Assembly (NCBI GenBank): GCA_963817945.1 | Contig: CAWFQH010000004.1 | Span: 248,001 to 312,000 of the forward strand | DNA: 64,000 bases | Source: VRUE01 sp963817945 | GTDB taxonomy: Bacteria; Actinomycetota; Thermoleophilia; Solirubrobacterales; 70-9 | Direction: 5' to 3' | Part shown: positions 25,013 through 34,994 of the stretch, piece after piece | How the letters are laid out: the number at the start of each line of letters is the position of its first letter | Numbering within the stretch: position 1 is the stretch's first letter | Notes under the pieces: generated by a model | What the model was told of the DNA's origin: nothing | The model's input: only the letters and a program-made list of their open reading frames with translations | Databases searched by the model: none | Program-made: the position numbers and the translations under genes

Positions 25013-27961
25013 ATGATGCGAAAGATCGGTGGTTGGACCCTGCCCGGAGCGTGCATTGCGACGCTGGCGATCGTCGCGCTGTCCACGGCGTCAGCGGCCG
25101 ATTGGACCGGCAACCAGGTCAGGGCCTTCCTGGCCAACAAAGTTGCCTTGAAGCGCTCTGAGGTGAGAGCGGATCGCAGGGACATCGATCGCGACGGCTT
25201 GACGAACACTTTCGAGCGGCGACGCTCTCACACCAGTCCGCGGCGGCGCGACACCGATCGCGACGGACTGACCGACGGGTTTGAGGTGAACACGTCCCGC
25301 ACCGATCCACGTGACCCTGACACCGACGACGACGGGCTTGGCGATGGCAGGGAGGTCACGACGGGATCCGACCCACTCGACCCGAGTAGCCCGGCCGAGA
25401 CGCCGGAGCCACAGCCTGCGCCAGCGCCAGACCCCCAGCCTGAGCCAGAACCCCAGCCCGAGCCAGAGCCCCAGCCCGAGCCAGAGCCAGAGCCACAGCC
25501 CGCTCCAGCGCCTGACCCACAGCCCGAGCCACAGCCCGAGCCAGAACCACAGCCCGAGCCAGAGCCAGAGCCAGAGCCTGCTCCAGCGCCTGACCCACAG
25601 CCCGAGCCAGAGCCACCCCCGGTTGGCAGCACCCTCCACCTGAGCCCCTCGGGCTCGGACGCGGGCCCCTGCACCGCTGCGGCGCCCTGCCGGACCCTTG
25701 ACCGCGCCTACCGGATGGCGACCCCTGGCCAGGCGGTCGTGATGGCGGCTGGGACCTACGCCGATACTGCGCTCTCCATCGATTCCTCCAAGACGTCCAG
25801 CGATGACGTCGTCTTCAAACCCGCAACCGGCGCGACCGTGACCCTGTCGAAACAACTGCATGTCTACGCCGAGCACGTCGAGCTGCGCGGCCTGAACCTG
25901 ACCAGCAAGCTGTGGGTCGAAGCGAGCGCCAGCGACGTCACCTTCCGTGACAGCGCCATGCGCAACTTTGACATTTACTCGAACGGGACGCAGTCACCAC
26001 AGGGAATCTCCTTTATCGGTGGCAGCCTCGGCCCCTCGCAGAACGAAAACAACCGGATCGCTTCGAACGGTCCGAGCACGTCGGCGTCGCCGCGCGACAT
26101 CTTGATCGACGGCGTCGATATCCACGACTACACGGTGACGCCCGGATCGGGGGCCCATGTCGAGTGCCTCCAGGTCTGGGCTGTCGACGGTCTGACGATT
26201 CGCAACAGCAGCTTCCGCAACTGCGAGGTCTTCGACATCTTCCTGCAGAAATTCCCGGGAGGCCAGGCGCCGACGCCCAGCGACATCTTGATCGAGAACA
26301 ACTTCTTCGACTGTTGTCGCAGCGGCTACTACGCGATCCGGCTCGCCGACCACCCCGGCACCAGCTGGAAAGACGTAACCATCCGTAACAACTCCCTCAA
26401 CAAGGGCATCAACCCCGATCCAGGCGTCCCCTACTCGAACGTCGCGATCGTCGGCAACGTCGGCCCTGAGGTGAAGTTCTGGAACGGGACCACCGACTCG
26501 CTGAAACCGAAGCCCGCGGGTCTCAGCGTCGACTACAACGTCTGGTACGCGGGTGCCAAAGTCGGTGCTCACGACAAGGTTGCTCCAGCTGGGTTCCGCG
26601 ATGCGGCGAATCTCGACTTCCACCTCGTCGCCGGGGCGGCGGCGATCGACGCCGGCAATCCGGCAAGCGCGCCGGCCAACGACATCGACGGCGACGCGCG
26701 ACCCTACGGTGCCGCGCCGGATGCGGGCGCCGACGAGACCAGCGGCGCAGCGCCTCCGCCGAAAGAGGAGCCGCCGCCTTCACCGCCCAAAGAAGAGGGG
26801 CCATCGCCTCCGCCCAGCGGCAGCGCCGACCTCTACCTCTCGGCGAGCGGCTCGGACTCCTCGGCCTGCACCGGCGCCTCTCCCTGCCGCAGCTTCAACC
26901 GCGCCTATCAGGTCGCCAGCCCGGGCGACGTGGTCGAGGTCGCGGCTGGGAGCTATGGCGGCCAGACGATCGAGCGCGACAGCTCGAAGACCTCGGCGGC
27001 CGACGTCGTCTTCCGGCCGGCCCCGGGCGCCGACGTCGTGCTGGGGACGGTGACGACGCGGGGATCGCACCTGACGGTCGAAGGAATGGAGGCGGTCGAC
27101 CTCAACGCACGCGTCCCCGATCCGCCTCAGTACACGGTCAGCGACGTGACCTTCCGCGATATGGAAGCGCGTAACTTCATGGTCCTCTCGGCCTCGGACG
27201 TGCGCGTGATCGGCGGCGACTACGGTCCCGCCAGCGCTTGCGGCGGCTCCTACGGGGGTTCCAACAACAGCATCCGCCGTCTCGAGGTCAGTGGCGCTCC
27301 CAACCCGACGAACATCCTGATCGAAGGAGTGCGAATCCACGACATCGTCTCGCACAACTTTTCCCAGTGCCACATCGAGGGCCTGGCCATCTTCGCCGGC
27401 GAAGGGGTGACCGTGCGCAATTCGAAGTTCTGGGGGAACTCGGTATACGACATCTTCCTGCAAGCGAACAGTGGCCCTGTATCGGGAGTGACGATCGAGA
27501 ACAACTGGATGGCATCGCCGGTTGGCCAGGGTGGCAGCGGCTCGGGCTCGAGCGCGCTTGCCTTCTCCGGCGGCTCGGGCAACTTCGCCAACACGCTGGT
27601 CCGCCACAACTCGTTCAACGGCTACGTCTCGTTCGACGACAACGGCAACAACCCCGCGTACCAGAACTTCCGCGCAGTCGGCAACATCGGCAAGCTGACC
27701 TGGGGCTCCTGCTCGCTGCAGGGTGTCATCTACCGCTACAACCTCTGGCAGGGCAACGCCTGCGGCAGCGGCGACGTCAACCTCGCTGGAGCCTTTCCTT
27801 ATGTAAACACCGTCAACGGAGCCGGCATGGACTACCACCTGACGGGCGGCGCGGCGCTCAACCTCGTCCCCGGCACGGAGAGCTCGCTGGGCGACGACAT
27901 CGACGGCCAGGCACGGCCGCTGGGTGGCGTCCGCGATGCGGGTGCCGACGAGAAAGGCTAG
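25013..27961 (+). CDS. Secreted right-handed beta-helix protein with calcium repeats and Pro-Glu linker
   Basis: The 982-residue protein has a signal peptide (residues 1-29, cleavage after TASAA likely). Three thrombospondin-type-3-like calcium motifs follow (DIDRDG at 57-62, DTDRDG at 80-85, DTDDDG at 103-108), then a Pro/Glu/Gln-rich linker of about 70 residues. Two parallel beta-helix modules of about 380 and 360 residues come next, each opening with a pattern GSD..(A/P)C....PCR(T/S)(F/L)(D/N)RAY and carrying DSSKTS(S/A)..DVVF. A Pro/Glu/Lys linker joins them. Such proteins resemble polysaccharide lyases or binding proteins; no catalytic site is identifiable. The ATG at 25013, with AGAGAGG upstream, is chosen. 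It converges with the giant PKD/LamG gene with 9 bp between. Confidence 0.85.
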   Translation: MMRKIGGWTLPGACIATLAIVALSTASAADWTGNQVRAFLANKVALKRSEVRADRRDIDRDGLTNTFERRRSHTSPRRRDTDRDGLTDGFEVNTSRTDPRDPDTDDDGLGDGREVTTGSDPLDPSSPAETPEPQPAPAPDPQPEPEPQPEPEPQPEPEPEPQPAPAPDPQPEPQPEPEPQPEPEPEPEPAPAPDPQPEPEPPPVGSTLHLSPSGSDAGPCTAAAPCRTLDRAYRMATPGQAVVMAAGTYADTALSIDSSKTSSDDVVFKPATGATVTLSKQLHVYAEHVELRGLNLTSKLWVEASASDVTFRDSAMRNFDIYSNGTQSPQGISFIGGSLGPSQNENNRIASNGPSTSASPRDILIDGVDIHDYTVTPGSGAHVECLQVWAVDGLTIRNSSFRNCEVFDIFLQKFPGGQAPTPSDILIENNFFDCCRSGYYAIRLADHPGTSWKDVTIRNNSLNKGINPDPGVPYSNVAIVGNVGPEVKFWNGTTDSLKPKPAGLSVDYNVWYAGAKVGAHDKVAPAGFRDAANLDFHLVAGAAAIDAGNPASAPANDIDGDARPYGAAPDAGADETSGAAPPPKEEPPPSPPKEEGPSPPPSGSADLYLSASGSDSSACTGASPCRSFNRAYQVASPGDVVEVAAGSYGGQTIERDSSKTSAADVVFRPAPGADVVLGTVTTRGSHLTVEGMEAVDLNARVPDPPQYTVSDVTFRDMEARNFMVLSASDVRVIGGDYGPASACGGSYGGSNNSIRRLEVSGAPNPTNILIEGVRIHDIVSHNFSQCHIEGLAIFAGEGVTVRNSKFWGNSVYDIFLQANSGPVSGVTIENNWMASPVGQGGSGSGSSALAFSGGSGNFANTLVRHNSFNGYVSFDDNGNNPAYQNFRAVGNIGKLTWGSCSLQGVIYRYNLWQGNACGSGDVNLAGAFPYVNTVNGAGMDYHLTGGAALNLVPGTESSLGDDIDGQARPLGGVRDAGADEKG
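25405..25619 (+). repeat. Short-period repeat encoding the Pro-Glu/Gln linker
   Basis: Many tandem copies of a 6- to 12-bp unit (such as CAGCCCGAGCCA) encode alternating Pro with Glu, Gln or Ala, interrupted three times by PAPAPDPQPEP. Period and phase vary, so the tract is prone to slippage and its length may differ between strains or assemblies. Confidence 0.9.
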
Positions 27962-28040
27962 GAAATCGGCCTATTCGGTTGCGGCTTCGAAGTGGGCGGC
28001 GATCTGCACCGACGTCAGCGGGTCGTCGTAGATCGCCAGC

Positions 28041-28375
28041 TCGTCGAGCGTCCCGGCCCCGAACAGCGCTTCGCCGGCGCGTGACATGAAGTAGAGGGTC
28101 GATTTGGCGAATTTGCCGGCGCCGGTGCCGGAGACTCCCTTGCTGTAGGAGACCGCTTTGCCATCGACGTAGGGGACGATCTGTTCGCTGGCCGCGGCTT
28201 CGCTGTCGAGCACGATCGCGTAGTGGTGCCATTTGCCGGCGCTGGGACGGGTGAAGAAGGCGTTGTTGCGCGATTCGCCGCTACCGATCCCGATCCCGAA
28301 GCTGCCCTGGCTGGCGTTGGGGTCGACGAGGAAGCCGCCTTCGTTGGCGTTGAAGTTCGGGGTCAGCTCCATCGC
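28041..28375 (-). repeat. LamG duplication, copy in the last LamG domain
   Basis: These 335 bp match 29016-29350 at a constant offset of 975 bp with about ten differences, roughly 97% identity. The copy covers the core of LamG domain 3. A third, more diverged relative lies in LamG domain 1 (about 30250-30640). The high identity indicates recent duplication or gene conversion of a LamG-PKD unit. Confidence 0.9.
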
Positions 28376-29015
28376 GAGATTGTCTTCATCCGAATAGCTG
28401 TTCCATTTCAGCCAAAACTCGACGGTCGTCTGGGCCGTGCCGGAGAGGTCGACTGCCGCTTGGGCGAAGTCATTGCTGCCGTCGAAGGCAGCGGCCAGGT
28501 CGGTGCCTGGGGCGCCGCTGGCACCGAGGCTGACGCCACCGCCGGCGCTCGCCGCGGCTTCGCCGGCGCTGTCGGCGAGCGTCGTCCCGCTGCCCTCCTC
28601 GAAGCGCCAGTAGTGGAGCAGTCCGGGCGTTTCCTGGACGGCTTCCGAGTAGGTCGGGCCCGGCGGCGGTTCTTCGCCGATCACGAGCGTTTTGGTCGCC
28701 ACGTCGGTGGCGAAGTCGTCGTCGAGCACACGCAGGCCGACTTCGATTTCACCTTCTTCGGGGTATTCGGAGGTTGCGGTCGGCGTCGTCCCGGTGTCGG
28801 TCTCGAAGCTGCCGTTGCCGTCGAGGTCCCACTGGTATTTGACGATCGTCCCGTCCGGATCGCTCGATTCGGATCCGTCCAGGGTCAATTCTTCGTTCTC
28901 GGCGACCGGGTTCGGAGACACCGAGAGCGCCGCTTGCGGCCGTTTGTTGGTGCCGTTGCTGGAGTAGTGCTCGGCGATCCTCCCGGCCCCGAGCGCCCGG
29001 TCGTAGATCGCGACC

Positions 29016-29350
29016 TCGTCGAGCGTCCCGGCCCCGAACAGCGCTTCGCCGGCGCGTGACATGAAGTAGAGGGTCGATTTGGCGAATTTGCCGGCGCCGG
29101 TGCCGGAGACTCCCTTGCTGTAGGAGACCGCTTTGCCGTCGACGTAGGGGACGATCTGTTGGCTGGCCGCGGCTTCGCTGTCGAGCACGATCGCGTAGTG
29201 GTGCCATTTGCCGGCACTCGGGCGTTCGAAGAAGGCGTTGTTGCGTGATTCGCCGCTGCCGATCCCGATCCCGAAGCTGCCCTGGCTGGCGTTGGGGTCG
29301 ACGAGGAAGCCGCCTTCGTTGGCGTTGAAGTTCGGGGTCAGCTCCATCGC
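29016..29350 (-). repeat. LamG duplication, copy in the middle LamG domain
   Basis: Partner of 28041-28375. Most differences cluster in a 12-bp stretch (about 29213-29227) encoding the variable segment before FERPSAGKWHH; elsewhere the copies are almost identical. Confidence 0.9.
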
Positions 29351-32300
29351 CAAGTCGTCTTCGTTGTCGTATTTGCTCCACTTGAGCCAGAACTCGACGG
29401 TCGCCTGGGTGGTGCCGGAGAGGTCGAGTGGGGCGCTTGCGGAGTCGTCGTTGCCATCGAAGGAGACTGCCGTGCTGGGGTCTTTGGCAACCGCGCCCGT
29501 GACTCCGAAGACGGCGCCGGCGGAAGCCGTGCCGGAGGCAGCGCCGGCGCTGTCGGCGAGCGTTGGGCCGGCTTCCTCGCCCAGTCGCCAGTAGCCGACC
29601 AGCCCAGGCGTGTCCAGCACGGCGTCGCCGTAGTTGCTGACTCCGCCGCTGTTGACCGTCACCGGCAAGGTTTTCGTCGCGGTCAGTTCGTCGTCGTCGG
29701 TGACCCGCAGACGGACTTCGACGCTGCCGACCGTGCTGTAGCTGTGGACCGCCGAGGCTTTCGTGCCGGTATCGGTCTCGAAGCTGCCGTTGCCGTCGAG
29801 GTCCCACTCGTATTTGGCGATCGTGCCGTCGGGGTCCGACGATTCGGAGGCGTCGAAGGCGATCCCGAGGTCGACTATGGCCGGGTTGGGCTGGGCCGCA
29901 ATCACCGCCTGCGGTGGCTGCTCGCCGACTTTCAGCGTGCGCGTCGTCGTGTCAGAGCCCGTCAGGTCGTCGCTGACGCGGAGCCGGACCTGAACTTCCC
30001 CTTCTTTTGCGTATTTGGAGCTGGCGGTCGGCGTCGTCCCGGTATCGGTCTCGAAGCTGCCGTTGCCGTCGAGGTCCCATTCGTAGCTCTCGATCGAGCC
30101 GTCAGGGTCGTCCGCGCCGGAGGCGTCGAAGCTGACCGTCTCTTCGGTGTCGGCGGGGTTCGGTTCGATGTCGAAATCGGCTTCCGGCCGCCGGTTGGTG
30201 CCGAAGCTGGCCTGGTGTTCGGCGATCGTCTCGGCGCTCAGGGCGCGATCGTAGATCGCCAGCTCGTCGAGGTCGCCGCGGCCGAGGAGTTCTGAGCCGC
30301 CACGGGACATCAAGTTGAGCGTCGCGTTGGCGAAGGTGCCCGCGCCTTTGCCGAGCTCACCCTTTGCGTAGGTGACCGCTTTGCCGTCCACGTAGGGGAC
30401 GATCTGTTCGCTGGCCGGCGCGCTGCCGTCCGAGCACGAAAGCATAGTGGTGCCATTTGCCGGCGCTGGGGCGTTCGAAGTAGGTGTTGTTGCGCGATTC
30501 ACCGCGACCGATCCCGATTCCGAAGCTGCCTCCAGCCTGGGGCGCGTTGGGATCTACGATGAAGCCGCCGTCGTTCTGGTTGAAGTTGTTGGTCAGCTCC
30601 AGCGCCAGCGCGTCGTTGTTGTCGTAGGACTGCCAGTTGAGCCAGAACTCGACCGTGATCGCGTGCTCGCCCGAGAGGTCGACGCTGGCTTTGGCGTTGT
30701 CGTTGATCCCATCGAAGCGGGCCGCCAAATCCGGATCTCCACCGACACCGCCGGAGACGCCCAGTTCCGGGCTGCCGAAAGCGGTTGCATTGCTGCCGCC
30801 GACGAGGTCGGCGAAGGTCGAGCCGGATTTCTCGCCCAGCCGCCAGTAATGGATCAAGCCGGGGGTGTCGAGCACCGCGTCGGAGTAGCTGCTGACGCCG
30901 GCGAGACTGACTACGACCGGGACCGCTTTGGTGGCGGTCTTACCGCCGTTGTCGGTGACCCGCAAGCCGACCTGCACCGTGCTCACGTTGGCGTAGGAGG
31001 TCGAGGTGGTCGCCGTCGAGCCAGTGCTGGTCTCAAAGCTGCCGTTGCCGTCGAGGTCCCACTCGTATTTGGCGATCGTCCCGTCCGCGTCGCTCGAGGC
31101 GGAGGCGTCGAGTTTGACCGAGAGCCCCTGGATGACCGGGTTCGGTTCGGCCGTGAAGGAGGCGACGGGGGGGATGTTGCCGATTACCGTCAGGGTGCGG
31201 ACGGTGACGTCTTTGGCACCACCGTTGTCGGTCACCCGCAGCCGTACGTTGAGCACATCATCGGCTTTGTACTGTTTCGTCACGGTGGGTTCCGTGCCGC
31301 TGTCGGTCTCGAAGCTGCCGTTCCCATCGAGGTCCCACTCGTATTTGGCGATCGTGCCATCGGGGTCTTTCGTCGCCGAGCCGTTGAAGGTGACGTTCGT
31401 GTTGTAGCCAACTGGGTTCGGGCTCAACGTAAAGCTGGCTTTGGGAGCGGCGTTTTTCCCGGCCGGATCGAGGGTGAGGTCTTCGGACGGCGTCGTCGGC
31501 TGGGTCGCCATGTCGGAGAGGATGTTGTAGGTCGCCTGTTCTATCCGTGGGTCGGATTCCGAGTCGAGGCCCAGGGCCCAGTGCATGGTCCCGGCTGCGA
31601 ACACGATGGCGTCGCTTTCGGCGGTGTACTTGACCGCATTGACCGTGCCGGGCTGGCCGCTGGGCGGGAAGGTGGCGCGCAGGCGCCCCTCGTCGAGCAG
31701 CCAGCTGTTGTCGCCGGCGACCTGGACGTTGCTCGCGCTGAGCAGCGTCACGTCTTTGGGCTGGTGGGCCAGGTACTGCGCCTGGGTCGGTACGGCGTCC
31801 CACTCCCAGCCGACCAGATTGCTTCCCACGTTGGTGGAGACGTTCTCGGAGATGCCGGTGTTACGCCAGACTCGGTCGGCGGCGAACTGTTCTTCCACGT
31901 CACCGGCCGGGATCGTCAGCGGGAAGTTCTCGGAGTCGTTGTCGCCCACGTACATCACCCCGAACAAGGAGTTCTCCGGCCGGTCGGGTCCGACCCTGCC
32001 GCCTTTGGGGGCGTTCGGGTCTTTGGGCGGCGCGCCGTTGTCCCGGAAGGTGGTGGTCGAGTTCTCGGGATGGTCGTCTTCGGTTTCCGACAGGCCGTCG
32101 AGGCCGAGCGCGTCGTCGGCGGTGCCTTCCACCCCGTCCGGGCCCCAGTCGTTGGCGCTGACCCCGCCGCTGCCGCCGGAGCCGTCTCCCTGAACCGTCT
32201 TGTAACAGACCAAGGTGCGCTCACCGTCCTCGTAGCGGACCTTCCAGTAGGCGGTGTTGGCGCTGAAGGAGGCGATCGAGACGCCGGCGTCGCGGGCCGC

Positions 32301-33256
32301 TTCGAAGGCGTCGAACTGCTCTCCGGACCAATACTCGGAGTGACCTGGGATCACCAGGACATCGTGCTGAAGCAGCTCCGCGCCGTCGCGATGGACTGCG
32401 ACGTCGTCGGTGTAGGAGACGTCATAGCCTTCGCGCTCCAGCCAGTAGAGCAGGTCGAAATCGGGCCCCAGGAAGCGGTCGCGTTCGTTGTCGTTGCCCC
32501 ACAGCGGGCGGTCGAAGGAGACCTTGACCGCGCGGCCGGTACCGGAGACGGTGGTCGGGCCGCCAAGCCGGTCGAAGTAGAGCGACTTGCCGCCCCAGGT
32601 GTTATAGGCCTGGTAGCTCGCGGTGGGGAGCACGAAGAGCAGCTGCGACTCCGGCTCGCGTTCGTCGTCGCGAACCACAAAAACGATCTGGTTGTCGATC
32701 GCCGGCCCATCGACCGTCGTCAGCTTGGCGGTGTAGACGCCGGAAGCGGGCAGCTCCTGGTCGGGGATCGTGTAGGTGACTTTCCAGTTGGCGCAGCTCA
32801 ACTCGCCGGTCGTCGCGTCCGGGGAGTTGCAGTCGAAGTCGTTGTTCACCTCGACGTCCTCGGCCGAGTGGACGAGTCGGGCACCGGCGCCGCCGTACCA
32901 CCCCATCCGGTAGATGTCGACGTCCACCTCGGTTTTCGCTCCGGAGTTGCGGGCGATCTTCAGCGGCACGTCTTCGCCCAGGTCGAAGCTGGTCTGGGTC
33001 GGGTAGCCGGCGATTGCCTCTTCGTAGTTCTGGAAGAGCCAGCCGGAGGAGCCTTCGCCGGCGCAGTTGTTCTCGTCCACGACCGGGATCGGATTTGGAC
33101 AGGGGATTTCGGCGACGGCGGCCGACGGCAGAGCCCCGAGAAGGAGGACGGCGACGAGGGGAAGGCCGAGCAGGGCGCGACCCAGTCGTTGGCAGGCGGA
33201 GCGCATGCTCTTAAGAAACCACCGTGGAGGCCAATATCTAGCGGGACTGTCCGAAA

Positions 33257-34948
33257 TTGGCACTCGATCTGGCCGAAGTTCGTCCCATTTGGCTGTTCGT
33301 CGACCCTCGCAGTTGCGACACTTCACCGATCGCGATTCCCCGTCTGATCATCGTCGTGCTCATCGCGTGCCTGGGTGCGCTGGGCGTGGTCCTGCTGGCC
33401 AACGCCAGCCCGGGCGGAAGCGATGCGCCGCCGCCGCGTCTGCTCGAGCTGCGCGCTCAGCTCGACCCGGCCAAGGACGCGGTTCGGGTCAGCGGTCGCG
33501 TCGGCAGTGCCGGCAGCGTCTTCGTCGGCTTCGGGCGCAACTGCCGGGTGGTCAAGGTCGCCTCGCGCGGAGCGCTGCGCCATTTCGAGCTGGTCGTGCC
33601 CCGCCTCGGCTCGCCCGCTCGAGCCCGGCGCTGCCGCACCGCCATCGCCCGTCGGGCTGCCCTGCTCACCGTCGCCAAGCGCTCGGCGGCGCCGCGGCCC
33701 GTGCGAGTAATCGCTTGCAATGGGCGCAGCTGCCGCGCCCGCTTCCCGGCTCTGCGCACGGCGCCGATCGACGAAAAAACCACGGTTCGGGTCCCCAGGA
33801 ACACGATTCCGGTGCCCCCTGACGAGCCGGCCTCGCTGTTCGTCAGCACCACCGGTTCGGACTCTGGGCAGTGCGGTGCCGCTGCACCTTGCAGGACCTT
33901 CGACCGGGCCTACGAAGTGGCCGAGCCGGGTGAGATCGTCGACGTCGCCGGCGGTATCTACCCGTCGCAGCGGATCGAGCACGATTCGTCGAAGACCTCG
34001 TCCGAGGATGTCTTCTTCCGTCCTGTCGCGGGTGAGGCCGTCGAGGTCGACGGCGACATCGAGGTCTACGGATCGCACGTCACCTTCATGGCGATGCGCG
34101 CTTTGGACACGAACGTGCCATACGACGGGCCGGTCAGCGTCACCGACGTCACCTTCTGGGCGATGGACGGTCGCACCTTTACCTTCGACTCGGCGACCCG
34201 AATCAGGGTGATCGGCGGCGACTACGGTCCCGCTTCGTCGTGCGGCGGCCCGTACGGCGGCGGCAACAACGGGATCCGCAAGAACAGTCCGACGATGCCC
34301 AGCAAGATCCTGATCTGGGGCGTCGACTTCCATGACATCCAGTCCCACGACCTCGTCCAGTGTCACATCGAGTGCCTGATCGTCGGCGCCGGCCGCGACA
34401 TCGTCATTCGCGGCTCCCGCTTCTGGAACTGCTCGATCTTCGACATCTTCCTGCAGCCCTTCAACGGGGCCGTCAGCGGCATCACGCTCGAGAACAACTG
34501 GTTCGCGGCACCGACCGGCCTCAACGGTCAGGTCAACAGCACCCGCGCCGTCGAGTTCTCCGGCGAGGGGCCCTGGCAGGACCTGCTGATCCGCCACAAC
34601 TCGGTCAACACGGCGATCAACCTCACCGACAGGACGCCGGTGCCCCAATACGAAAACGTCAGCGTGATCGGCAACATCGCCCGCCGCGCCGGTTGCTACT
34701 CGGGCCAGGGAGTCGTCTACCGGGCCAACGTCTGGGAGCAGGGAAGCTGCCACGGCAGCGACGCCAGCCTCGGTGGCGGGCCGTTCCCCTTCGTGCGGGC
34801 GAGCAACGGTCGGGATCTCGACTACCACCTCACCGGCGGCGTCGCCGTCGACCGCGTGCCGACCGCGACCAGTGGGCTGGGGGAAGACATCGACGGCGAC
34901 GTCCGCCCGGACGGGGCTGCCGCCGACGCCGGCTCGGACGAGCGCTGA
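33257..34948 (+). CDS. Secreted right-handed beta-helix protein (single module)
   Basis: The protein, up to 563 residues, has an N-terminal membrane anchor or signal (RLIIVVLIACLGALGVVLLA, residues about 29-48) and a 110-residue basic domain with four or more cysteines. One beta-helix module follows, opening GSDSGQCGAAAPCRTFDRAY and carrying DSSKTSSEDVFFRP. It is clearly homologous to the two modules of the protein at 25013, including the VIGGDYGPAS(S/A)CGG motif. The TTG at 33257 gives the longest frame; a start closer to the hydrophobic segment is possible. It is divergent from the giant PKD/LamG gene, 50 bp away, and precedes a membrane glycosyltransferase. Confidence 0.83.
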   Translation: MALDLAEVRPIWLFVDPRSCDTSPIAIPRLIIVVLIACLGALGVVLLANASPGGSDAPPPRLLELRAQLDPAKDAVRVSGRVGSAGSVFVGFGRNCRVVKVASRGALRHFELVVPRLGSPARARRCRTAIARRAALLTVAKRSAAPRPVRVIACNGRSCRARFPALRTAPIDEKTTVRVPRNTIPVPPDEPASLFVSTTGSDSGQCGAAAPCRTFDRAYEVAEPGEIVDVAGGIYPSQRIEHDSSKTSSEDVFFRPVAGEAVEVDGDIEVYGSHVTFMAMRALDTNVPYDGPVSVTDVTFWAMDGRTFTFDSATRIRVIGGDYGPASSCGGPYGGGNNGIRKNSPTMPSKILIWGVDFHDIQSHDLVQCHIECLIVGAGRDIVIRGSRFWNCSIFDIFLQPFNGAVSGITLENNWFAAPTGLNGQVNSTRAVEFSGEGPWQDLLIRHNSVNTAINLTDRTPVPQYENVSVIGNIARRAGCYSGQGVVYRANVWEQGSCHGSDASLGGGPFPFVRASNGRDLDYHLTGGVAVDRVPTATSGLGEDIDGDVRPDGAAADAGSDER

Positions 34949-34994
34949 GCGACCGCGGCGCGAGGGGCGAGGCACTCGGCACGTTGCTCTTGCA

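Larger units (their letters stand above)
27971..33206 (-). pseudogene. Giant secreted DMFase-like / PKD / LamG protein, one frameshift
   Basis: Removing one extra base at 30430-30431 joins two long frames into a protein of about 1,744 residues. It has a signal peptide (residues 1-32) and an N-terminal domain of about 500 residues like the large subunit of N,N-dimethylformamidase (YRMGWYGG, VIPGHSEYWSGEQFDAFEAA, HWALGLDSES). Two PKD domains, LamG, two PKD, LamG, one PKD and LamG follow. The PKD repeats share YEWDLDGNGSFET; the LamG repeats share WHHYA(I/F)VL and SQGSFGIGIGSGESRNN. It is exported and probably binds or modifies surface glycan. The break sits inside LamG 1 where sequence is otherwise normal. 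Confidence 0.82.

Noticed and set aside
25405..25619. Possible CRISPR-like array
   Set aside because: Short-period repeat without spacers, in frame within the beta-helix gene and encoding a proline linker.
30447..33347. 966-codon plus-strand open frame opposite the PKD/LamG gene
   Set aside because: Mirror of repeated PKD/LamG codons; no signal peptide or motif, whereas the minus strand has a complete domain series.
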